From: Desulfarculaceae bacterium
GTDB taxonomy: Bacteria; Desulfobacterota; Desulfarculia; Desulfarculales; Desulfarculaceae
Direction: 5' to 3'
DNA length: 52,564 bases
NCBI GenBank assembly: GCA_027067385.1
Contig: JAMOVV010000043.1
Span: forward strand, 1-52,564
Below the pieces are notes generated by a model. The model was not told the origin of the DNA, searched no databases, and was given only the letters and a program-made list of their open reading frames with translations. Made by a program: the position numbers and the translations under genes. Below are positions 1 through 9,785 of the stretch, piece by piece (the stretch's first letter is position 1; each line of letters starts with the position of its first letter).

Positions 1-1
1 C

Positions 2-1417
<1,416 letters not shown>

Positions 1418-1429
1418 GTGGGTGAGTAC

Positions 1430-1458
1430 GGTTGGATTCGGCTGCGCCCAATCCGACC
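1430..1458. repeat. REP-like intergenic hairpin between uvrB and uvrC
   Basis: A 9-bp stem (GGTTGGATT against AATCCGACC, one G-U type pair) encloses a GGC-TGC-GCC inner hairpin. There is no T-run on either side, so it is not a canonical terminator. The shape resembles REP-type intergenic palindromes. It may act as an mRNA stabiliser between uvrB and uvrC. Only one copy was noticed in the window. Confidence 0.4.
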
Positions 1459-1520
1459 GGCCGGGTGATATTGTTGCCGGGAGCGGTGTTTCACTGGCTT
1501 GGTTGTAAGAAGCGATCCGG

Positions 1521-3383
1521 ATGACTGACAAGACGTCACAAAGCCCCGCGCGCGGCGTGGAGGTGATCCGGCGGGCGGCGGCCGAACTGCCCCGATCGCC
1601 GGGCTGCTACCTCATGCGCGACACCCGCGGCAAGGTCATCTACGTGGGCAAGGCCAAACGCCTCAAGGCCCGGGTCTCCTCCTACACCCGGGAGCCGGAA
1701 AAGCTCGGTCCCTACGGCGTGAAGGTGGGACGCATGGTGTCCCAGGTGGCGGCGGTGGACTTCATCGTCACCTCCAGCGAGAAAGAGGCGCTGCTGCTGG
1801 AAAACACCCTCATTAAGCGCCACCGCCCCCGCTACAACGTGGACCTGCGCGACGACAAGTCCTACCCCTACCTGCGCCTGGACACCACCCACGCCTACCC
1901 CCGCCTCAGCCTGGTGCGCCGGCCCCAGGGCCGCGACGGGGCGCGCTACTTCGGCCCCTTTGACAGCGCCGGCATGGCCCGGGCCACCATGAAGATGCTG
2001 CAGAAGACCTTTCCCCTGCGCCGCTGCACCGACCACGCCATCAAGAGCCGCCAGCGCCCCTGCCTGGACTACGAGACCGGCCGCTGCCTGGCCCCCTGCG
2101 TGGGGGCCTGCACCGATGACCAGTACGCCGAGGCGGTGGCCGGGCTGCTGAGTTTCTTCCAGGGCCAGGGTAAGGAGCTGGCCCGCCGGCTGCGGCGCCG
2201 CATGAAGCAGGCCGCGGCCGAGCAGCGCTTCGAGGAGGCGGCGGCCTACCGCGACCGCTGGCAGGCCCTGGAGCGCACCCTGGAGCAGCAGCACGTGTCC
2301 CGGGCCGGCGGCCAAGACCTGGACGTGGTGGCCATTGCCCAGGACGAACAAGGCAGCCGGCTGGCGCTCTTGGCCGTGCGCCACGGTCGGGTGGTGGCCA
2401 GCCGGGTGCACGATCTCAAGGAGGCGGCCTGGGGTCCGGCCGAGATGATGGCCCAGGGGCTCTTACAGCTCTACGATCCCGAGGGGCCGGGCGCACCCTC
2501 GCTCATCCTGGTGTCGCACCTGCCGCCGGACCCCGCCCTGGTGGTGGAGGTGCTGGCCGAGCGCAGCGGGGCCAAGGTGGAGTTGCGCCGCCCCCAGCGC
2601 GGCGACAAGATGGGGCTAATGCGCCTGGCCCAGATGAACGCCGCCGCGCCGCGCGCCACCGACCGGGAGAGGCGGGCCGCGGCCCTGGAACGGGTGGGGC
2701 GCAAGCTGAAACTGCCCGGCCCGCCGGCGCGCATGGAGTGCGTGGACATCTCCCACCTCGGCGGCCGCCTCACCGTGGCCTCCCTGGTTAGCTTTAGCGA
2801 GGGCGAGCCGGACAAGAGCGCCTATCGCCGCTACCAGGTGGTGGGCGCCGCGGGCGCGTCCGATGACTACGCGGCCATACGCGAGGTGCTCAGCCGGCGC
2901 TTGGCCCGGCACCAGGGGCCGGACCTGCTGGTGGTCGACGGCGGCAAGGGCCAGCTCAACATCGCCAAGGCGGTGCTCGACGAGCTGGCCCCGGATCCAC
3001 AGCCCGCCCTGGCCGCCCTGGCCAAGGGGCGCGGCCGGGGCCCGGACCGGGTCTTTGTCCCCGGCCGCAAGAACCCGGTGGGCTTCACCGCCGGCGACCC
3101 CGGCCTGCTGCTTTTGATGCGCCTGCGCGACGAGGCCCACCGCTTTGCCATCGCCTATCACCGCCTGCTACGGCGCAAGGCCCTGACCAAGTCGGTGCTG
3201 GAGGAGGTGCCGGGGGTGGGGCCCAAGAAACGCCAAGCCCTGCTGAAGGCCTTTGGTTCGCTAAAGGCGGTGAAGGCGGCCACCGCCGCGGAGATGGTGG
3301 CCGCCGCCGGCCTGGACCGGGCCACCGCCGAGGCGGTGCAGGCCTTTTTGGCCGCCCTTGACAGCCCCAACCCCCAAATGTAG
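1521..3383 (+). CDS. uvrC: Excinuclease ABC subunit C
   Basis: UvrC, the dual-incision nuclease of nucleotide excision repair, 620 aa (normal length). Domain order: N-terminal GIY-YIG nuclease (GCYLMRDTRGKVIYVGKAK, residues about 27-45) for the 3' cut, a UVR motif at about 205-235 (AEQRFEEAAAYRDRW) for UvrB binding, an RNase H-like domain with CVDISHLGG and LLVVDGGKGQL for the 5' cut, and a C-terminal helix-hairpin-helix pair (EEVPGVGPKKRQALL). It follows uvrB directly, an arrangement that suggests coordinated expression. The ATG at 1521 precedes the conserved GIY-YIG domain by the usual short distance. Confidence 0.98.
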   Translation: MTDKTSQSPARGVEVIRRAAAELPRSPGCYLMRDTRGKVIYVGKAKRLKARVSSYTREPEKLGPYGVKVGRMVSQVAAVDFIVTSSEKEALLLENTLIKRHRPRYNVDLRDDKSYPYLRLDTTHAYPRLSLVRRPQGRDGARYFGPFDSAGMARATMKMLQKTFPLRRCTDHAIKSRQRPCLDYETGRCLAPCVGACTDDQYAEAVAGLLSFFQGQGKELARRLRRRMKQAAAEQRFEEAAAYRDRWQALERTLEQQHVSRAGGQDLDVVAIAQDEQGSRLALLAVRHGRVVASRVHDLKEAAWGPAEMMAQGLLQLYDPEGPGAPSLILVSHLPPDPALVVEVLAERSGAKVELRRPQRGDKMGLMRLAQMNAAAPRATDRERRAAALERVGRKLKLPGPPARMECVDISHLGGRLTVASLVSFSEGEPDKSAYRRYQVVGAAGASDDYAAIREVLSRRLARHQGPDLLVVDGGKGQLNIAKAVLDELAPDPQPALAALAKGRGRGPDRVFVPGRKNPVGFTAGDPGLLLLMRLRDEAHRFAIAYHRLLRRKALTKSVLEEVPGVGPKKRQALLKAFGSLKAVKAATAAEMVAAAGLDRATAEAVQAFLAALDSPNPQM

Positions 3384-3410
3384 ACTTCCCTATCTATCCG
3401 GGAGGCCTGC

Positions 3411-3884
3411 ATGTTTGGCATGGGAATGCCGGAGCTGCTGCTTATTTTGGTGGTGGCCCTGGTGGTGGTTGGTCCGAAAAAACTGCCTGATCTGGCCAAG
3501 AGCCTGGGCAAGGGCATGCGCCAATTCCGCGATGCCACCGAAGAGATCAAGGGCGAGTTTGCCGACAACGATACCTTTAAAGATGTCATGGAGGTGAAAA
3601 ACTCCTTCAAGGACACCGTGGACTCGCTTAACCCGCGCGGCCTGCTGGACGTGGAACCGGCCATAGAGCCCAAGAAGCCCGATACCGACTACTCCGGACG
3701 CCAGGAGCTCTTCCAAGATATCGCAGACGAAACCCTGGCGGCCCAGACCGTGGAAGAGACCGAGGAACACCTCAGCGCCGAGGTGGCCCCGGAAGACACC
3801 CCCGCAGAACAACCGCCGGCCCCGGCGACCGAGGCGACCGCTGAACCCCTGAACCCCCCCAGTAACGCCGACCAAGATGCCTGA
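3411..3884 (+). CDS. tatB: Sec-independent translocase TatA/TatB-family protein
   Basis: A 157-aa TatA/TatB-family protein of the twin-arginine export system, which moves folded proteins across the inner membrane. It shows the family pattern: a short N-terminal membrane helix (residues about 5-21, PELLLILVVALVVVGP), the G-P hinge, an amphipathic helix (KKLPDLAKSLGKGMRQFRDA) and a long, charged, Pro/Glu-rich tail. The Glu after the Met-rich start and the long tail favour TatB over TatA, but no separate TatA is present here, so a dual role cannot be excluded. GGGAGG lies 7 bp before the ATG. Its end overlaps tatC by 8 bp, indicating translational coupling. Confidence 0.88.
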   Translation: MFGMGMPELLLILVVALVVVGPKKLPDLAKSLGKGMRQFRDATEEIKGEFADNDTFKDVMEVKNSFKDTVDSLNPRGLLDVEPAIEPKKPDTDYSGRQELFQDIADETLAAQTVEETEEHLSAEVAPEDTPAEQPPAPATEATAEPLNPPSNADQDA

Positions 3885-4944
3885 CGACACCACTGACAAG
3901 CCCGGCCAGGACCACATCGCTGACGACGACGAATTCGCCGAGGACGATGAGTTCGCCGAGGATGACGAGGCGACCGGCACCAAGATGCCCTTCATGGCTC
4001 ACCTGGAGGAGCTGCGCACCCGCCTGGTCCGGTCGTTCTACGGCCTCATCATCGGCTTCGTGATCTGCTATATCTTCAAGGAACAAATCTACCTCTTCCT
4101 CACCCACCCCTTGCAGGCCTCGGCCAACGAGGGGCTGGAGCTGGTTTACCTTGATCCCACCGAGGCCTTTTTCACCTACATCAAGGTGGCCTTCCTGGCC
4201 TCGCTGGTGCTCACCTCGCCCTGGCTGTTTTTCCAGCTCTGGCGCTTCATCGCCCCGGGGCTCTACCAAAAGGAACGCCGCCTGGCCTGGCCTTTTGTGC
4301 TCAGCTCCTCGGCCCTGTTCATCGGCGGGGCCATCTTCTGCTTCACGCTGGTGTTCCCTTACGCCTTCCAGTTCCTGCGCAGTTTCGAGACTCGGCACCA
4401 ACCCGCCCTGCAACAGGCCGACCAGCGCTCCGGCATCGTGGAGGTGGTGCGCAAGGAAGTGGCGGCCCAGCTCAAGGCCCAGGGAGGCGAGGCCGCCTTG
4501 CGAGACATATCCGCTGACCAGCGCGGCCAGGTGGCCCGTCGCATTGAACAGCGGGTGCTGGACCGGGTTATCCAACTACTGATGCGGGAGAAGCGCAAAC
4601 CGGGCACCTTGCAGATCAAGGCCCAGTTCACCATGCGCAACTACCTCTCGTTCGTCTCCACCCTGCTGTTGGCCTTTGGGGTGATATTTGAAACCCCGCT
4701 GGTGCTGGTGTTTCTCGGCCGGCTGGGCGTGGTTACCAGCCGGGGCCTGCGCCGGAAGCGCAAGTACGCCATCTTGATCATGTTCGTGGTGGCCGCCATC
4801 TTCACCCCGCCGGACGTGGTGACCCAGGTGCTGATGGCCGTCCCCCTGGTGGGCCTGTTTGAGATATCCATCTGGCTGGTGGCCGCCTCGGAAAAGAAGC
4901 GCGCCGAGCAAGAGGAGCAGTGGGACCGCGAGGCTGAAACCTAG
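3877..4944 (+). CDS. tatC: Sec-independent translocase TatC, long variant
   Basis: TatC, the polytopic receptor for twin-arginine signal peptides. At 355 aa it is about 100 residues longer than the usual 240-260. The core signatures are present: HLEELRTRL before TM1, DPTEAFFTYIK, SPWLFFQLWRFIAPGLY, YLSFVSTLLLAFGVIFETPL and the late TPPDVVTQ segment. Two additions stand out. One is an acidic N-terminal extension (residues 8-33) with a duplicated DEFAED unit. The other is about 70 extra residues at roughly 172-250, between TM3 (ending FQFLR) and TM4 (YLSFV), which by the family topology face the periplasm. The insert is charged and predicted helical. It overlaps the preceding tat gene and clearly works with it. 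Confidence 0.95.
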   Translation: MPDDTTDKPGQDHIADDDEFAEDDEFAEDDEATGTKMPFMAHLEELRTRLVRSFYGLIIGFVICYIFKEQIYLFLTHPLQASANEGLELVYLDPTEAFFTYIKVAFLASLVLTSPWLFFQLWRFIAPGLYQKERRLAWPFVLSSSALFIGGAIFCFTLVFPYAFQFLRSFETRHQPALQQADQRSGIVEVVRKEVAAQLKAQGGEAALRDISADQRGQVARRIEQRVLDRVIQLLMREKRKPGTLQIKAQFTMRNYLSFVSTLLLAFGVIFETPLVLVFLGRLGVVTSRGLRRKRKYAILIMFVVAAIFTPPDVVTQVLMAVPLVGLFEISIWLVAASEKKRAEQEEQWDREAET

Positions 4945-5026
4945 CCGCCGAGGTAAGTCACCTGGGCCATGGCCGGGCCGGTCGCTTCCACACGAAACAT
5001 ATTACCAATCCCAGGGAGAAAAAATT

Positions 5027-5671
5027 ATGCGGTGGAGGTGTTTCAGTATCCTGCTCGGTGCGATGGTGATAACCGCGGCCCTGGCCGGAGCGGTCGGGGC
5101 CCAGCAGGAGATACGAACCTACCAGGGCAAGGCGCTCTCGCCTTTTCATCGTCAATATGACAACTCCATCCGGGGGGCCCAGGTGGTCGACCCCGGGAAG
5201 TTCCGGCTCAAGGTGGGCGGACTGGTGGCCAAGCCGCTGGCCCTTAGCTATAAGCAGGCCCTGGCCCTGCGACCGGTGGAGCGGGTGGTGCAGATGAACT
5301 GCGTGGAGGGCTGGAGCGAGCTGCTGTTGTTCACCGGCATCCGGGTGGCCGACCTGCTGCGCCTGGCCCAACCCAAGCCGGGGGCCGGTTGGGTGATATT
5401 CCGGGCGGCCGACGGCTACTCCTCGGCCATGCCCCTGAAGTACCTGCTGGCCAGCGACGCCTTGTTGGCGTTCAAGGTGAACGGCCTCACCCTGGACGCC
5501 AAGCGCGGCTTCCCCTTTTGGTTGGTGGCCCCAGGCAAGCTCGGTTACAAGTGGGTCAAATGGATAGTGGCCGTGGAGCTGAGCGCCCAGGAATACAAGG
5601 GCTACTGGGAGCGCCGCGGCTACAGTAACGAGGCCCGGGTTACCAAACCGGCCAAGAGGCTTGTGGAATGA
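5027..5671 (+). CDS. Exported molybdopterin-dependent oxidoreductase domain protein
   Basis: A 214-aa protein with a cleavable N-terminal signal (hydrophobic core 7-22, AGAVGAQQ near the cleavage site) followed by one oxidoreductase molybdopterin-binding (SUOX-fold) domain. Cys92 in QMNCVEGW matches the molybdenum-ligating Cys of the sulfite oxidase/MsrP family, so binding of a mononuclear molybdopterin cofactor is likely. The substrate is unknown. The start at 5027 is chosen because AGGGAG lies 8 bp upstream; a longer upstream frame would add residues without signal-peptide character. There is no RR pair in the signal, which is odd for a cofactor protein encoded beside tat genes. Its stop overlaps the next gene's ATG. 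Confidence 0.85.
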   Translation: MRWRCFSILLGAMVITAALAGAVGAQQEIRTYQGKALSPFHRQYDNSIRGAQVVDPGKFRLKVGGLVAKPLALSYKQALALRPVERVVQMNCVEGWSELLLFTGIRVADLLRLAQPKPGAGWVIFRAADGYSSAMPLKYLLASDALLAFKVNGLTLDAKRGFPFWLVAPGKLGYKWVKWIVAVELSAQEYKGYWERRGYSNEARVTKPAKRLVE

Positions 5672-6621
5672 AGAAAGTACTGGTTACCCGGCGCATACCG
5701 GAAGAGGGGATAGAGCTGCTGCGCTCGGCGGCCGAGGTTACGGTCTCGGAGTTGGACCGGGACCTCTCCGGCCAGGAGATCGTGGAGATGGGGCAGGGGT
5801 GCACGGTCTTGCTCACCATGCTGTCCAACCGGATCGACGGCGAGCTGTTGGACGCCGTGCCCACGGTGCGCATGGTGGCCAACTACGCGGTGGGCTACGA
5901 CAACATCGACCTGGAGGCCGCCCGCCGCCGTTCGGTGGTGGTGACCAACACCCCGGGCGTGCTCACCGAGACCACCGCCGAGCTGACCCTGGCCCTCATC
6001 CTGGACGCGGCCCGCCGGGTGAGCGAGGGCGACCGCCTGGCCCGTAGCGGCGGGTTCACGGGCATCCACCCCTTGTTCATGCTGGGCATGGGCCTGGACG
6101 GCAAGACCCTGGGCATCTACGGCCTGGGGCGCATCGGCCGGGCGGTGGCCCGCCGGGCGCGTGCCTTTGGCATGCACATCATCTACCACAACCGCCACGC
6201 CAACTCCGAGGCCGACGCCGAGCTGGACGCCCGCTGGGTGAGCTTTGACGAGCTGCTTAGCACCTCGGACGTCATCTCCATCAACGCGCCGTTGACCCGG
6301 CACACCCGCGGGGCCTTTGACCTGGCCGCCTTTGGCCGCATGCGGCCGGGCGCGGTGGTGGTCAATACCGGCCGCGGTCCCATCATCGTGGAGGATGACC
6401 TGGCCGACGCCCTGGAGCGGGGCTTCATCGCCGCCGCCGGCCTGGACGTGTACCAGGATGAGCCAGCGATCAACCCCCGCCTGTTGGCCTTGGACAACGT
6501 GGTGCTCTGCCCCCACCTGGGCTCGGCCACCCGGGAGTGCCGGGCGGCCATGGCGGTGATGGTCGCCCAGAACGTGACCGCCTTCCTGGCCGGCGAGGAG
6601 CCGCCCAACCGCTTGGTGTGA
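5668..6621 (+). CDS. D-isomer-specific 2-hydroxyacid dehydrogenase (glyoxylate/hydroxypyruvate reductase-like)
   Basis: A 317-aa cytoplasmic NAD(P)-dependent dehydrogenase that interconverts 2-oxoacids and D-2-hydroxyacids. Visible: VANYAVGYDNID in the catalytic domain, the Rossmann nucleotide loop GIYGLGRIGRAVARRA, the catalytic Arg in NTGRGPI, the acidic residue in DEPAIN and the catalytic His in CPHLGSAT. The long NTPGVLTETTAELTLALIL segment is typical of glyoxylate reductase (GyaR-like) members, which makes glyoxylate or hydroxypyruvate the best guess; the exact substrate is not readable. The ATG overlaps the stop of the molybdoprotein gene (ATGA), so the two are translationally coupled. 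Confidence 0.9.
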   Translation: MKKVLVTRRIPEEGIELLRSAAEVTVSELDRDLSGQEIVEMGQGCTVLLTMLSNRIDGELLDAVPTVRMVANYAVGYDNIDLEAARRRSVVVTNTPGVLTETTAELTLALILDAARRVSEGDRLARSGGFTGIHPLFMLGMGLDGKTLGIYGLGRIGRAVARRARAFGMHIIYHNRHANSEADAELDARWVSFDELLSTSDVISINAPLTRHTRGAFDLAAFGRMRPGAVVVNTGRGPIIVEDDLADALERGFIAAAGLDVYQDEPAINPRLLALDNVVLCPHLGSATRECRAAMAVMVAQNVTAFLAGEEPPNRLV

Positions 6622-6839
6622 GCCACCGGCGGCCGGGCTACGGGTTGGCCGCGTCCCGCAGGGGATTGCTGTAGAGCACCGCTGCCGGATGAAGACAGGT
6701 CCCGGTTGCGCGGGTCCGTGATACCCGGATGAGTCACACGGGGGGGGACGCTTGCGGTGCACGTTAGCTGGCGGCGGGGCCGCGGCCTCGCCGCGGGCGG
6801 ATGCTGGAGATGTCGCCTCTCGCCAGGTTCAACGAGGCG

Positions 6840-6870
6840 CGCCGGCAAAACCCGGCGGCCCTTTATTTAT
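6840..6870 (+). terminator. Possible weak terminator after the uvrB-to-dehydrogenase operon
   Basis: CGCCGG (6840-6845) and CCGGCG (6852-6857) form a 6-bp stem with a six-base A-rich loop, followed by GGCCCTTTATTTAT. It is weak because the stem is short and the T-tract is interrupted. The remaining gap from 6622 to 6839 is GC-rich with local hairpins (for example GGCCGCGGCC near 6777), and I see no gene or known RNA in it. Confidence 0.35.
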
Positions 6871-9349
6871 CTACTACTCTAGCAGGACGCGCCGCGCTTT
6901 GGCGCCGGACGCGGCCCAGGCGCAGGCTGTTTAACACCACGGTGATGGACGACAGGGCCATGGCGCCGGCGGCCATGGCCGGGTGCAGGTCGCGGATGGC
7001 CAGGGGCAGGCCGCTCACCGGGTGCAGGGCGCCGGCGGCCACCGGCACCAGGATGATGTTGTAGAAAAAGGCCCAAAAAAGGTTCTGCTTGATGGTGCGC
7101 ATGGTGGCCTTGGACAGGGCGATGGCCCGGGCCACGCCGGAGAGTTCGCCGCCGACCAGGGTGATGTCGCTGGCCTCCATGGCCACGTCGGTCCCCGAGC
7201 CGATGGCGATACCCACGTCGGCGCGGGCCAGGGCCGGCGCGTCGTTGATGCCGTCGCCCACCATGGCCACCCGGCGGCCCTGCTCCTGTATCCGGCGCAC
7301 CTCGGCCTCCTTGCGATCCGGCAGCACCCCGGCCACCACCTCCTGGATGCCCACCCGCTCGGCTACGGCGCGGGCGGCGGCGGGGTTGTCGCCGGTGAGC
7401 ATCATAGTGAAGAGCCCTTGCGCTTTGAGCTCGGCCACCACCTGGGCTGCGTCGGGCTTCTCCTGGTCGGCCACGGCCAGCACCCCGACGAGGCTCTCGT
7501 CCACCGCCACCAGCATCACCGTCTTACCCTGGGCGGCCAGGGCCTCGGCTCGCTGAGCCGCGGGTCCCAGCTCTAAACCCAGTTGGCTGAACCACTCCGG
7601 CTTGCCAACCCGTACCAGGTGGCCATTGATTCGGGCCTCCACTCCCCGGCCGGCCAGGGCCGTGAACTCCGCGGGCTCGTTAAGCTCCAGGCCCCGCTGC
7701 CGGGCCCCGCTGGTGATGGCCCGGGCCACCGGGTGCTCGCTGCCGCTCTCGGCCGAGGCGGCCAGGGCCAGGGCCTGGTCGCCATCGCCGGCCAGGGCGA
7801 TCCAGTCGGTGAGGGCCGGCCGGCCCTGGGTGATGGTGCCGGTCTTGTCAAAGATGATGGTATCCAGGCGGTGGGCGGTCTCCAGCGCTTCGCTGTTCTT
7901 GAACAGTATGCCCATGCGGGCCCCCTGGCCGGTGCCCACCATGATGGCCGTGGGCGTGGCCAAACCCAGGGCGCAGGGGCAGGCCACCACCAGCACCGCC
8001 ACCATGCGGATCATGCCCGGCACGAACTGGCCGCCCACCGCCCACCAGGTCGCCAGGGTGGCCAGGGCGATGAGGATGATCACCGGGACGAACACGGCGG
8101 CCACCTGGTCGGCCAGGCGCTGGATGGGGGCCTTGGAGCCCTGGGCCTGGCGCACCAGGCGTATGATCTGAGCCAGGGTGGTGTCGGCCCCCACCCCGGT
8201 GGCCCGCAGTTTGAGCCGGCCCTGGAGGTTGACCGTGGCCCCGAACACGGTATCGCCTGCGGCCTTGTCCACCGGTATGGGCTCGCCGGTCATCATGGAC
8301 TCGTCCACCGCCGAACGGCCGGCCACCACCACGCCGTCGACCGGGATGCGCTCGCCGGGGCGCACCACCACCACCTGGCCGGGCCGTACCGAGTCGGCCG
8401 GCACCTGGCGCTCCTGGCCGTCCTCCTCGATGTGGGCCATCTTGGGGGCCAGGTCCATCAACCCGGCGATGGCCGCCGAGGCCTTGCCCTTGGCCCGGGC
8501 CTCCAGCAGCTTGCCCAGCTTGATGAGGGTGATGATCATGGCCGAGGTCTCGAAATAGACATGCCCCGGCAGCCCGGGCAGGACCAGCACGGCCAGGGAA
8601 TAGAAATAGGCCACCGAGGAACCCAGGGCCACCAGCACGTCCATGTTGGCGCTGAGGTTTTTGAGCGCCTTGTATCCGCCCACGTAATAGCCGGCCCCGG
8701 TGTAGAACTGTACCGGGGTGGCCAGGGCCAGGAAGAGCCAGTTGACCCATGGTTCCCGGGCCCAGGCGCCCCACAGGGCGAAGTCCCGCCCCATGGAGAG
8801 CGCAAACAGTGGCACGGTAAAGACCAGGCCCACCACAAAGGCGTGCACCTGGGCGCGGTACTCGGCGGCCCGAGCGGCCAACTCGGCATTGTCGGCCGTT
8901 TCGTCGCCGCGGGGCAGGATGAGCTGGTAGCCGGCGTTCTTCACCGCCTCGGCCATGGCCGCCAGGTCGGTGCGGGAGGGGTCGTACTCCACCACCGCGC
9001 TCTCGGTGCCGAAGTTCACCGAAGCCTCGAGCACCCCGTCGACCTTCTTGTTGAGGGTGCGCTCCACCGTGGCCGCGCAGCGGGCGCAGGTCATGCCCAC
9101 CACCGGCAGCTCCACTTTGCGGCTGGCCTCGGGCAGGACCAGTTGGTAGCCGGCCTGGTCAATGGCCGCGGCCAGGGCCCCCAGGTCGGTCTGCTCGGGA
9201 TCGTAGTCCACCACCGCGGTCTCGGCCGCGAAGTTCACCGAGGCCGACTGCACGCCGGGAACCTTTTTCTCCAGGGTGCGGGCCACGGTGTTGGCGCACT
9301 GGGCGCAGGTCATGCCGACCACCGGCAGCTCGACGTGTTTAAGGGCCAT
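6863..9349 (-). CDS. copA: Copper-translocating P1B-type ATPase
   Basis: An 828-aa inner-membrane pump that exports Cu(I) to the periplasm using ATP. From the N-terminus it has two heavy-metal-associated domains (GMTCAQC with C15/C18; GMTCARC with C88/C91), membrane helices, the actuator motif MTGEP (about 353), the intramembrane metal site CPC (457-459), the phosphorylation motif DKTGT (D501) and the hinge [16 protein letters not shown]. The CPC plus two CxxC domains indicate monovalent copper or silver. GGAG lies 7 bp before the start. The small chaperone gene copZ is immediately upstream on the same strand. No CueR/CsoR regulator gene is adjacent. Confidence 0.97.
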   Translation of the reverse strand: MALKHVELPVVGMTCAQCANTVARTLEKKVPGVQSASVNFAAETAVVDYDPEQTDLGALAAAIDQAGYQLVLPEASRKVELPVVGMTCARCAATVERTLNKKVDGVLEASVNFGTESAVVEYDPSRTDLAAMAEAVKNAGYQLILPRGDETADNAELAARAAEYRAQVHAFVVGLVFTVPLFALSMGRDFALWGAWAREPWVNWLFLALATPVQFYTGAGYYVGGYKALKNLSANMDVLVALGSSVAYFYSLAVLVLPGLPGHVYFETSAMIITLIKLGKLLEARAKGKASAAIAGLMDLAPKMAHIEEDGQERQVPADSVRPGQVVVVRPGERIPVDGVVVAGRSAVDESMMTGEPIPVDKAAGDTVFGATVNLQGRLKLRATGVGADTTLAQIIRLVRQAQGSKAPIQRLADQVAAVFVPVIILIALATLATWWAVGGQFVPGMIRMVAVLVVACPCALGLATPTAIMVGTGQGARMGILFKNSEALETAHRLDTIIFDKTGTITQGRPALTDWIALAGDGDQALALAASAESGSEHPVARAITSGARQRGLELNEPAEFTALAGRGVEARINGHLVRVGKPEWFSQLGLELGPAAQRAEALAAQGKTVMLVAVDESLVGVLAVADQEKPDAAQVVAELKAQGLFTMMLTGDNPAAARAVAERVGIQEVVAGVLPDRKEAEVRRIQEQGRRVAMVGDGINDAPALARADVGIAIGSGTDVAMEASDITLVGGELSGVARAIALSKATMRTIKQNLFWAFFYNIILVPVAAGALHPVSGLPLAIRDLHPAMAAGAMALSSITVVLNSLRLGRVRRQSAARPARVVDK

Positions 9350-9452
9350 GCTTGGGCTCCGCGCTAAAAAAACGTGGGTGGAGACGTGCTGCCCGGTAGC
9401 GACCGGCGCCCCGGCGCTGCTTGCGGCCAGGGGCCGGCGGGCCTGGGACGGC

Positions 9453-9665
9453 TCAGCTTCCCAGGGCCGGCGGGTAACCCGCCTCCTTGAGCGCGGCCTC
9501 GATCTGTTCCCACGAGGCCGGTTGGTCCCAGGTGAAGGTGACGTTCTTGCTGTCCACGTCGCCGGTGACCGAGATGACCCCGGCCACCTCGCCGGCCTCG
9601 CGTTTGACCGTGGCCAGGCAGTGTCCGCAACTGATGTCAGGTAGGTTCACGGTTTTTTCAGGCAT
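9453..9665 (-). CDS. copZ: Heavy-metal-associated domain protein (copper chaperone)
   Basis: A 70-aa single-domain cytoplasmic metallochaperone. It has the HMA metal site as SCGHC (residues 13-17) instead of the common MxCxxC, and the beta-alpha-beta pattern of the family runs to residue 65. Proteins of this type carry Cu(I) to CopA. AAGGAG lies 6 bp before the ATG. It is 103 bp upstream of copA on the same strand, so one operon is likely. Confidence 0.88.
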   Translation of the reverse strand: MPEKTVNLPDISCGHCLATVKREAGEVAGVISVTGDVDSKNVTFTWDQPASWEQIEAALKEAGYPPALGS

Positions 9666-9722
9666 GACGACTCCTTGTAGGGCCCCGGCGCCGCCGCGGG
9701 AACCGGGCGCGAGTTAAACACT

Positions 9723-9766
9723 ACCTAAAAGATAAGGTCTCCCGGCCGGATGTGCCAGCCGGGAGA
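9723..9766 (-). terminator. Intrinsic terminator of the CstA-type gene
   Basis: A perfect 9-bp stem (TCTCCCGGC at 9738-9746, GCCGGGAGA at 9758-9766) has an 11-base loop. Read on the minus strand it is followed by CCTTATCTTTT. It lies 20 bp after the cstA stop and before copZ, so it separates the transporter from the copper genes. Confidence 0.6.
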
Positions 9767-9785
9767 TTGGCGATGCGGCCAAAAA

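Noticed and set aside
7583-9367. 594-aa plus-strand frame opposite copA
   Set aside because: It is antisense to a certain gene, with low-complexity composition and no ribosome binding site.
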